Origin: SHZL01 sp035292625
Lineage (GTDB): Bacteria; Pseudomonadota; Gammaproteobacteria; Xanthomonadales; SZUA-36
DNA: 7,109 nt
Assembly: GCA_035292625.1 (NCBI GenBank)
Contig: DATDPS010000034.1
Coordinates: 1 to 7,109 of the forward strand
Direction of reading: 5' to 3'
The notes below the pieces were generated by a model. The model was not told where the DNA came from and searched no databases. It saw only the letters and a program-made list of their open reading frames with translations. Every line of letters begins with the position of its first letter. Positions within the stretch are counted from its first letter, which is position 1. A program made the translations under genes and the position numbers. Below, piece after piece: positions 1-5,848 of this stretch.

Positions 1-485
1 TCCCTGAGACGTTCGCGGACCTTGCCCATGATGGCCGGATCGGTGCCGGATTCGATGATCGAGGAGACAAAGGCGGCAAATTCAGGCGCCGACCAGCCCT
101 GGTCATCCGACAGTTCGGTGTGGATGAAATCCAGTCCATAAAACGGATGGTTTTTGTTCTCGATGCGGCCGTACATGTGCACCCCGCATTTCTTGCAGGC
201 GTGGCGCTGGATCGTGGCATTGGCATCCACAATGGCCAGCTTGTCGGCGTTGGCGGTTACCGTCACCGCATCACGCGGCACCACCGCAACCTGTGAAAAC
301 AGTGCCCCGGAGGGCTTCCAGCACTTGGTGCAGCCACAGACGTGGTTGTGCGCGGATTGGGCTGTGACGGTCACTTCCACTGGATGCGAAGCGCACTTGC
401 AGCGCAATACGCCGCCAGTGAAATGCTTTGAACCTGCCTTGACCCCGCCGTCTACGGCAGGATGAATTGAAAATGCTGCACTCAT
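1..485 (-). CDS. gfa: Glutathione-dependent formaldehyde-activating enzyme (S-(hydroxymethyl)glutathione synthase), 3' end cut by window edge
   Basis: Gfa promotes formation of S-(hydroxymethyl)glutathione from formaldehyde and glutathione, the substrate of glutathione-dependent formaldehyde dehydrogenase, in the cytoplasm; whether it is a true catalyst or a glutathione carrier has been debated. Reading leftward from the ATG at 485, 161 codons are open to the edge. The zinc ligands of the family are all visible: C29 and C31 (LRCKC), C50, C52 and C55 (VCGCTKC), and C97 and C100 (CKKC). Other family signatures are AHNHVCGCTKCWKP, HMYGRIEN, HPFYGLDFIHTELS and WSAPEFAAFVSSIIESG, which match the Paracoccus Gfa that I remember almost residue for residue. 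That family is about 190 residues, so roughly 30 are missing on the left. A GGCGGGGG run seven bases before the ATG can serve as ribosome binding site. The usual partner, a class III alcohol dehydrogenase, could lie to the left but is not seen. Confidence 0.95.
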   Translation of the reverse strand, partial: MSAAFSIHPAVDGGVKAGSKHFTGGVLRCKCASHPVEVTVTAQSAHNHVCGCTKCWKPSGALFSQVAVVPRDAVTVTANADKLAIVDANATIQRHACKKCGVHMYGRIENKNHPFYGLDFIHTELSDDQGWSAPEFAAFVSSIIESGTDPAIMGKVRERLR

Positions 486-532
486 AAGAATACCCCCGCC
501 GCCTGTTTGGAAAAGACAATCTACTTTGGCGA

Positions 533-561
533 ATGATAGCCCAAATTGCGGATTTTGACTG
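533..561 (-). promoter_or_regulatory. Possible promoter for gfa
   Basis: On the minus strand, TATCAT (533-538) matches the sigma-70 -10 consensus in five of six positions and lies about 48 bases before the gfa start. The hexamer 17 bases further upstream (CAGTCA, 556-561) matches the -35 consensus in only about three positions. No convincing plus-strand promoter for the phosphatase gene was found in the same 222-base gap. A lone TTGACT at 555-560 has no acceptable -10 at normal spacing. Confidence 0.25.
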
Positions 562-653
562 CATGCGCCCGGATGGACGGCTTGCGGTCCTGCCAGGCAA
601 ATGATCCTGGACGGTGGCTTTGGACTATTTCGTAAGGTCCATGCAAAGGCGTA

Positions 654-678
654 CCATGTCGAAACAATGGATTTTTTT
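654..678 (+). terminator. Hairpin plus T7 tract upstream of the phosphatase gene (possible leader attenuator)
   Basis: CCATGT (654-659) can pair with AC-A-ATGG (664-670, one bulged A) around a CGAA tetraloop. It is followed by one A and seven T (672-678). This is the layout of an intrinsic terminator, but the stem is short and only moderately GC-rich. It ends 29 bases before the ATG at 708, so if functional it would act in the leader of the phosphatase mRNA. It could equally be chance. Confidence 0.25.
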
Positions 679-707
679 CCGGACGGACCCGACAAAGGCA
701 TGCAGCA

Positions 708-3700
708 ATGACACGAATCTCCCAACTGACCTCCGCGTTTGTGCTGGCCCTGCTCACCACGGCGGTTTATGCCCAGACGGTTACACGCGGGCCTTACCTG
801 CAGATGCAGACCGACCATGGCATCACCATTCGCTGGCGCACCAGTGCAGCCACTGATTCCGTGGTGCGATATGGCAACGCGCCCGGCAACCTGACAAGTT
901 CGGCGGTCGTCTCGGGCTCCCGCGCCGAGCACACCGTCATTCTGAGCGGCCTTTCCGCAGCACAGCAGTACTTTTATTCCGTCGGCACCAGCAGTGCCGC
1001 CCTGGCTGGCGACAGCAGCTATCATTTTTACACGGCGCCAGCGCCGGGCGTGGCGACCGACACCCGTATCTGGGTGATCGGCGATTCCGGCACGGCGAAT
1101 GCCGATGCCGTCAATGTCTACAACGCGTTCAAGACCTGGTCGGCGTCCGACCCGGCCGATTTCTGGCTGATGCTGGGCGACAACGCCTATAACAGCGGTA
1201 CCGATGCCGAATACCAGGCGGCAGTATTCAACATCTACCCGGAGTTCCTGCGCCAGCTGACGCTATGGGCCACCCTGGGTAACCACGATGGCGTTTCTGC
1301 CGTTTCCGCCACGCAAAGCGGGCCGTACTACAATATTTTCGAATTCCCGAAGAATGCGGAAGTCGGCGGCTGGCCTTCCGGCACCGAAGCCTACTATTCG
1401 TTTGACTACGCCAACATCCATTTCATTGGCCTGAACTCCCAGGACGTCAGCCGGGCGGTCAACGGCACCATGATGCAATGGCTGGAAGGCGACCTCGCCT
1501 CGAACGATCTGCCCTGGGTCATCGCCTTCTGGCACCACCCCCCTTATACCAAGGGCTCGCACGATTCCGACGCCGAAACACAGCTGATCGAGATGCGCCA
1601 GAATTTCCTGCCCGTACTGGAAGCCTGGGGCGTGGACCTGGTCCTGACTGGCCACAGCCATTCCTACGAACGATCCTTTCTGCTCGATGGCCATTACGGC
1701 ATTTCATCCACGCTGACCCAGCTCAACAAGCTGGACCCTGGTAATGGCAGGGAAAGCGGCACCGGCGTTTATGAGAAACCGGCTATCGTGGCGGCCGAGC
1801 ATGCCGGCGCCGTGTACGCGGTCGCGGGCAGCTCCGGCAAGGTCTCCGGCGGAGCCCTGAACCACCCGGCCATGTTCGTCTCCTTGAATAACCTCGGTTC
1901 ACTGGTGCTGGACGTGTCCGGCAACCGCATGGACGTGGTATTCCTCAACCAGGCGGGCGCCCAGCTGGATGAATTCAGCATGGTCAAAATCCCGGATTCC
2001 GATCCGCCCCTGATTTCCGCTGCCACTGCCACCGATGCGACGCACGTTCAGGTGGATTTCAACGAGCCGCTGAATTCAACGCAAGCCATCGATGCGGGCA
2101 ACTACATGATTGCCGGCTTGGCGATCAGCCAGGCGGAACTGCTGGCCGGTGACCGCAGTGTGCAACTGACCACCAGCGCGATGAGCAACGGCGCTGCCTA
2201 CACGCTGGTGGTGAACAATCTGCGCGATCTGGCGGGCAACACCATCCTGCCCGGCAGCAGCGTCAATTTTGATTTCTTTGAGTTTATGACCGCGTCTTTC
2301 CAGGATGGACTGGCGCCCAGCCCGGCTTACAATGGCACACGCGACGGCTATATCCGCCAGGCTTCGGCTGCGACGGCGCACGGCCTGGAAAGCACCCTGC
2401 AAGTGGATGGCGATGAACCCGCAGGCACGGGTTCCGACATGAACATCCTGCTGGTCTGGGACATCAGCGCGATCCCAGCGGATGCCGTCCTCGAGTCAGC
2501 TTATTTTCAACTCGAAGTGACCAATGTCAGCACCGGTGCCTACACTTGCTACAGCCTGCTCAAGGCTTGGCAGGAATCGCAGGCCACCTGGAACCTGGCG
2601 GCCAGCGCTTCGCCCTGGGGCACGGCCGGCGCCGCGGGCATAAGCGATCGCGGCACCCAGGCATTGTGCACGGTAACCGCGCCCGCGCTTGGTCCACTCA
2701 CCGTCAATTTCACCCAGGCCGGCCTCGACCTGGTGCAGTCCTGGATCAGCGACCCGGCCAGTAACCGCGGCCTGATCATCGCCAACCCCAGCACCACCGA
2801 CGGCGCCGACTTCCACTCGCGTGAGTCCGCAACGGCGATGGCTCGGCCCCGGCTGGAAGTCACCTACCGCGTGCCGGTGGTGCCGGTTAATACACCCCCG
2901 GTGGCCGATTACCTGTATTCCTGCACCAACCTGGCCTGCAACTTCACCGACACCTCCAGCGACAGTGACGGCTCTATCGCCAGCTGGTCGTGGGATTTCG
3001 GTGATGGCAACTCGTCAACGGCACAGAATCCGGCGCACACCTTTGCGGCGGCCGGGGACTATAGCGTAAGCCTGACGGTGGCCGATGATGATGCTGCCAG
3101 CGACAGCTACAACGAGCTGGTGGCGGTCACCGCGCCGCCGGCCTTTGTCGACCAGGTGGCCAGCGCTGAATTGCCTGTTGCCGGTACGGTAAGTGGCACC
3201 TATGCCGCCACCCATGCCGATGGCGGCAGCGTGCAATCCATCACCGAGCGACTCAGCGGCGGTAAGCCGAACAGCCGCTACAGTTATCTCACACACACCT
3301 GGCAATTCAACGTGGTGGCGGGCACCCCTGTTACTTTTTATGCCAACGCCTGGTCCAGTTCCTCCAGTGACGGGGACACTTTCAAGTTCGCCTGGTCGAG
3401 CAATAACAGCACCTTTTTTGACCTGTTCACGGTACCGGCCAATGACCCCGCAAACGTGCAAAGCGCAACGATCCCGGCCAGCGGAACGATCTACATTCGC
3501 GTCACCGACACGAACCGTGTGGCCGGCAAGACCAGCCTCGACACCGTGTTTGTCGATCAGCTGTATATCCGCTCAAACAATGGAACACCGCCAAGCCCGC
3601 CGATCGCGCTCACCGCCAGTGGGCGTAAGGTCCAGGGCGTGCACGTCATTGACCTCGCCTGGAGCGGCGCCGGCGGCGCGGTGAATGTGATCCGCGACTC

Positions 3701-3833
3701 GGTGACCATCACCACGACTTCATTGTCATCCTATACGGATAACACCGGCAACAAGGGCGGGCGCACCTACCTCTACCGCGTCTGCCTGGCCGGAACCAGC
3801 ACCTGCTCCAATGACGCAGTCGTGGTGTTTTAA
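708..3833 (+). CDS. Secreted purple-acid-phosphatase-like metallophosphoesterase with DNRLRE, PKD and FnIII-like tail
   Basis: This is a 1041-residue exported enzyme predicted to hydrolyse phosphate esters at a two-metal site. Residues 1-22 are a Sec signal peptide (cleavage after VYA). Residues 24-108 are the beta-sandwich that precedes purple acid phosphatases (TRGPYLQ, WRT). Residues 119-425 are the metallophosphatase domain with all seven expected ligands: D126 (GDSG), D158 and Y161 (GDNAY), N192 (GNHD), H276 (FWHHPPY), and H316 and H318 (GHSHSYER). The tyrosine after GDxx is the purple-acid-phosphatase iron ligand. Then follow a Big_5-like Ig domain (432-525), a DNRLRE-type beta domain (527-721, ending RGLIIANPSTTDGADF), a PKD domain (730-808, WDFGDG at 762-767), an unassigned beta-rich domain (812-956) and an FnIII-like end (962-1041). 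The only six cysteines fall in three within-domain pairs (614/654, 739/744, 1026/1033), fitting disulfides outside the cytoplasm. There is no PEP-CTERM, LPXTG or type IX sorting tail. AAAGG lies nine bases before the ATG. The physiological substrate is unknown. Confidence 0.9.
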   Translation: MTRISQLTSAFVLALLTTAVYAQTVTRGPYLQMQTDHGITIRWRTSAATDSVVRYGNAPGNLTSSAVVSGSRAEHTVILSGLSAAQQYFYSVGTSSAALAGDSSYHFYTAPAPGVATDTRIWVIGDSGTANADAVNVYNAFKTWSASDPADFWLMLGDNAYNSGTDAEYQAAVFNIYPEFLRQLTLWATLGNHDGVSAVSATQSGPYYNIFEFPKNAEVGGWPSGTEAYYSFDYANIHFIGLNSQDVSRAVNGTMMQWLEGDLASNDLPWVIAFWHHPPYTKGSHDSDAETQLIEMRQNFLPVLEAWGVDLVLTGHSHSYERSFLLDGHYGISSTLTQLNKLDPGNGRESGTGVYEKPAIVAAEHAGAVYAVAGSSGKVSGGALNHPAMFVSLNNLGSLVLDVSGNRMDVVFLNQAGAQLDEFSMVKIPDSDPPLISAATATDATHVQVDFNEPLNSTQAIDAGNYMIAGLAISQAELLAGDRSVQLTTSAMSNGAAYTLVVNNLRDLAGNTILPGSSVNFDFFEFMTASFQDGLAPSPAYNGTRDGYIRQASAATAHGLESTLQVDGDEPAGTGSDMNILLVWDISAIPADAVLESAYFQLEVTNVSTGAYTCYSLLKAWQESQATWNLAASASPWGTAGAAGISDRGTQALCTVTAPALGPLTVNFTQAGLDLVQSWISDPASNRGLIIANPSTTDGADFHSRESATAMARPRLEVTYRVPVVPVNTPPVADYLYSCTNLACNFTDTSSDSDGSIASWSWDFGDGNSSTAQNPAHTFAAAGDYSVSLTVADDDAASDSYNELVAVTAPPAFVDQVASAELPVAGTVSGTYAATHADGGSVQSITERLSGGKPNSRYSYLTHTWQFNVVAGTPVTFYANAWSSSSSDGDTFKFAWSSNNSTFFDLFTVPANDPANVQSATIPASGTIYIRVTDTNRVAGKTSLDTVFVDQLYIRSNNGTPPSPPIALTASGRKVQGVHVIDLAWSGAGGAVNVIRDSVTITTTSLSSYTDNTGNKGGRTYLYRVCLAGTSTCSNDAVVVF

Positions 3834-4584
3834 GGCTTGCCTGCTGATCGCCCTGTCTACGCTGGCCTTGCCAGCGTGGAGCCATCAGGACCTGCTGCTG
3901 CAGATCGAGGAACTGGACCGGGCCCTGGCATCCCGGCCGGCGGATGCTGATTTACTGGCCCGGCGCGGCGAACTGTACCGGCGTCATGAAGACTTTACAT
4001 CCGCGGCACTGGACCTGGCCGCGGCACGAGCCGCACAGCCGGATTACCCCCTGCTGGATCTCTTCGAAGGCATGCTGTTGCTGGATACCGGCAACCCGGC
4101 CGGCGCTGAAGCACTGCTCAGCCGATACCTGAATGACCACCCCCAGCACGCCAGCGCCTGGATCCTGCATGCCCGGGCTCAGTTCGCCCTGGGCCAGGCC
4201 GAACTGGCCGCCCAGGATTACGCCAAAGCCATCCACTATGCTGACCTGCCTTCCCCGGAACTGTACCGGGACTGGTCATTGGCCCTGGTGGCTGCAGGGC
4301 AAAAGCAATGGAATGCGGCAAGCAAGGCTGTGGATTCCGGCCTGGAACGTTTTCCGCAGGACGTATCCCTGCTGGCCCTTGGCGCCGACATCGCCCTGGC
4401 TGAAAACCAGCCCGGCGCCGCAAAAGCCTATGTGAATCGACTACCGCCGGCGATTACCCGGCTCGAGCAGTGGCAGGCGCGCCTTGAACTGGCGGATTGC
4501 CTGTGGCGCGCAAGCGAAAACAAACATTGCGAGCGAAGCGCCATCCAGGGTCTGCAGCGGCAAGCCGGGCAAGCGGGGTCCTGA
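3811..4584 (+). CDS. Exported tetratricopeptide-repeat protein
   Basis: This is a 257-residue protein with a Sec signal peptide (1-24, K8 then a hydrophobic core, cleavage after PAWS). It is followed by tandem helix-turn-helix repeats of TPR type: about 43-76 (LLARRGELYRRHEDFTSAAL), 77-110, 113-146 (AWILHARAQFALGQAELAAQ), 148-181 and 184-210, and a looser sixth near 218-250. TPR arrays bind other proteins; no catalytic motif is seen. C230 and C240, the only cysteines left after processing, could form a disulfide in the periplasm. The gene overlaps the phosphatase gene by 23 bases in another frame and has no clear Shine-Dalgarno, so its translation is probably coupled to the phosphatase. A later CTG start would destroy the signal peptide. 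A natural inference is that it helps fold, hold or export the phosphatase, but nothing in the sequence proves this. Confidence 0.9.
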   Translation: MTQSWCFKACLLIALSTLALPAWSHQDLLLQIEELDRALASRPADADLLARRGELYRRHEDFTSAALDLAAARAAQPDYPLLDLFEGMLLLDTGNPAGAEALLSRYLNDHPQHASAWILHARAQFALGQAELAAQDYAKAIHYADLPSPELYRDWSLALVAAGQKQWNAASKAVDSGLERFPQDVSLLALGADIALAENQPGAAKAYVNRLPPAITRLEQWQARLELADCLWRASENKHCERSAIQGLQRQAGQAGS

Positions 4585-4608
4585 ATTCTGCTCGGGATTC
4601 AGCCTTTC
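4581..4608. terminator. Convergent hairpin spanning both stop codons
   Basis: CTGAAT (4581-4586) and ATTCAG (4597-4602) form an inverted repeat around a 10-base loop. It includes the TGA of the TPR gene and the TGA of the kinase gene. On the plus strand it is followed by the pyrimidine-rich CCTTTCTC; on the minus strand no T tract follows. With only 14 bases between the two convergent genes, this is the only candidate terminator. The stem is AT-rich and weak, and it lies so close to the stop codons that terminating ribosomes could interfere. Confidence 0.35.
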
Positions 4609-5714
4609 TCGCAGGGGATGCGGATACTGATGGTCAAGCCATGCGGGTCGGTCTGGCTGAGCCGGAATGAATGCTGGTCGCCGTAAAGTTCATGCAGGCG
4701 TTCACGGGTGTTGCGCAGGCCCACGCCATTGGCATGCGGAATTTTCCCGTCGACCAGCGCCACCCCGGGACCATCGTCGCTGAGTTCCATTAAAAGATCA
4801 CCGGCAAACACCCGGGCGGCGATGCGCAGATGCCCGCCTTCCTCCGCGCGGGCAATGCCGTACTTGATGGCATTTTCCACCAGGGGCTGCAGCAGCAGGC
4901 TGGGAATCAAAGCGTGCTGCGCTTCGTCGCTGACATCGACTTCCAGGCTGAGGCGTTCCTCGAAACGCACTTTCTCGATGTCGAGATAGAGCCGCAAAGC
5001 CGCCAGTTCCTGCTTGAGCGTGATTTTCTGCATCGGATCGTTGTCCAGCGAGTAGCGCAAAAAGCTCGATAGCCGGGCGACCATGCGGTTGGCCAACTCG
5101 GTTTGCTGCTCCAGGATCAGCGTCGAAATGGCATTCAGCGTGTTGAACAGGAAATGCGGATTGAGCTGGTAGCGCAGCATTTTCAACTGCGCCTCGTGTG
5201 CCATGGCAGCAGATTTCAAGGCGCTTTCACGCACTTCCTGGAAAATGCGGTAGTACTTGAGTGCAAAGTACAATGCGCTCCAGGCCAGCATCACGGTGAA
5301 GCCGGACAGGTAACCTTCCAGGTAGGAGATTTTTTCGTACATCTCCATGGCCTGCGGTCCGATTTTTTCCGCCCAGGCCTCCATGTCCTTGGCTTGCTCT
5401 ATCCAGCGGTAGTAGATGGAAGAGCGGCAAGCCATCCACAGATAGCCGGCGCCAAAACTACCGCCGAGGAAGCCCAAGACCTGGAGCCAGACAGGCCGGT
5501 GCCACAAGATGCGGTAAAGCAACCGTAAGCCCAGGCTGATCACCACCGCGATGGCGGTAATGAGCGCGACGTAATAGCCATAGTCCGGTGCGACTTCTTC
5601 GAGTACCACCACCGAATAGCCGTACTTGCCAATGATGCCCCAGGCCGCCCAGCCGCCCAGTTGCAGCACCCAGAAAAGGCACCGCTGATCCTCAAGCCAA
5701 TTCCTGATATTCAT
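4599..5714 (-). CDS. LytS/YehU-type membrane sensor histidine kinase, no adjacent response regulator
   Basis: This is a 371-residue inner-membrane sensor kinase of the His_kinase (PF06580) family, which normally phosphorylates LytTR-type DNA-binding response regulators. Four membrane segments are visible, about 12-30, 45-68, 76-95 and 131-153. With the N-terminus inside, the charged 97-130 segment would be a short periplasmic loop and a likely sensing site. A helical linker (155-182) leads to the phosphoacceptor box YQLNPHFLFNTLNAI with H187. The ATP-binding part has the N box (LLLQPLVENAIKYG, N281), DDGPG (313-317) and the NGVGLRNTRERL loop (329-340), so all catalytic elements look intact. 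The ATG at 5714 gives a natural N-terminus, but no good ribosome binding site precedes it. Downstream is a convergent gene and upstream a methyltransferase-like gene, so no partner regulator lies beside it. The ligand is unknown. Confidence 0.93.
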   Translation of the reverse strand: MNIRNWLEDQRCLFWVLQLGGWAAWGIIGKYGYSVVVLEEVAPDYGYYVALITAIAVVISLGLRLLYRILWHRPVWLQVLGFLGGSFGAGYLWMACRSSIYYRWIEQAKDMEAWAEKIGPQAMEMYEKISYLEGYLSGFTVMLAWSALYFALKYYRIFQEVRESALKSAAMAHEAQLKMLRYQLNPHFLFNTLNAISTLILEQQTELANRMVARLSSFLRYSLDNDPMQKITLKQELAALRLYLDIEKVRFEERLSLEVDVSDEAQHALIPSLLLQPLVENAIKYGIARAEEGGHLRIAARVFAGDLLMELSDDGPGVALVDGKIPHANGVGLRNTRERLHELYGDQHSFRLSQTDPHGLTISIRIPCEKG

Positions 5715-5720
5715 GCGGCA

Positions 5721-5726
5721 ATTTTA
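5721..5726 (-). promoter_or_regulatory. Possible -10 element giving a leaderless kinase mRNA
   Basis: TAAAAT on the minus strand matches five of six -10 positions and is separated from the A of the kinase ATG (5714) by six bases. This places a predicted transcription start at the ATG itself. No convincing -35 hexamer is seen 16-18 bases upstream, so an activator may be needed. The absence of a good Shine-Dalgarno before the ATG is consistent with leaderless translation. Confidence 0.3.
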
Positions 5727-5771
5727 CCCGCTTAATGCAACGGCAGGCCGTGATTTGTCATGACCAGGCTA

Positions 5772-5801
5772 CGCTTCAACCGATTGCCGGCTCGCTTCAA
5801 C
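5772..5801 (-). repeat. 9-base direct repeat with 21-base period, LytTR-like operator candidate
   Basis: The nine bases CGCTTCAAC occur at 5772-5780 and 5793-5801 (GTTGAAGCG on the kinase strand). They are identical, with a 12-base spacer, so they start 21 bases apart, or two helical turns. LytTR-domain regulators typically bind two 9-base direct repeats with about 12 bases between them and a GTT core. Here the copies share the GTT core and a following A, but other positions deviate. The centre lies about 72 bases upstream of the kinase ATG, a usual distance for an activator site. Confidence 0.4.
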
Positions 5802-5812
5802 GACTTGGCGAA

Positions 5813-5830
5813 CCCCGGCGCAGGCCGGGG
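5813..5830 (-). terminator. GC-rich hairpin after the methyltransferase-like gene
   Basis: CCCCGGC (5813-5819) and GCCGGGG (5824-5830) form a perfect seven-pair, all-GC stem with a four-base loop. It starts 18 bases after the stop of the methyltransferase-like gene on the minus strand. Only two T follow before the sequence becomes mixed, so it lacks the U tract of a canonical intrinsic terminator. It may act as a 3'-end stabiliser or a weak terminator separating that gene from the kinase. Confidence 0.45.
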
Positions 5831-5848
5831 CCATCAGCTTTAACCGCC

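Noticed and set aside
555..560. TTGACT as a -35 element for the phosphatase gene
   Set aside because: No acceptable -10 hexamer occurs 16-18 bases downstream.
271..600. Minus-strand 109-residue reading frame overlapping gfa
   Set aside because: It is in a different frame from the well-supported Gfa coding sequence and shows no recognisable motif.
593..610. CCAGG/CCTGG inverted repeat between gfa and the phosphatase gene
   Set aside because: Five-base arms around eight bases are expected by chance in GC-rich DNA, and no promoter element is positioned with it.
614..856. Plus-strand 80-residue reading frame across the start of the phosphatase gene
   Set aside because: It overlaps the signal peptide and first domain of the phosphatase in another frame, and its translation shows no family features.
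3015..3461. Minus-strand 148-residue frame inside the phosphatase gene
   Set aside because: It lies opposite the PKD and following domains, whose motifs show the plus frame is real; it is a GC-rich shadow.
5103..5528. Plus-strand 141-residue frame opposite the kinase
   Set aside because: The minus frame carries all kinase boxes; this one has no motif and is a shadow.
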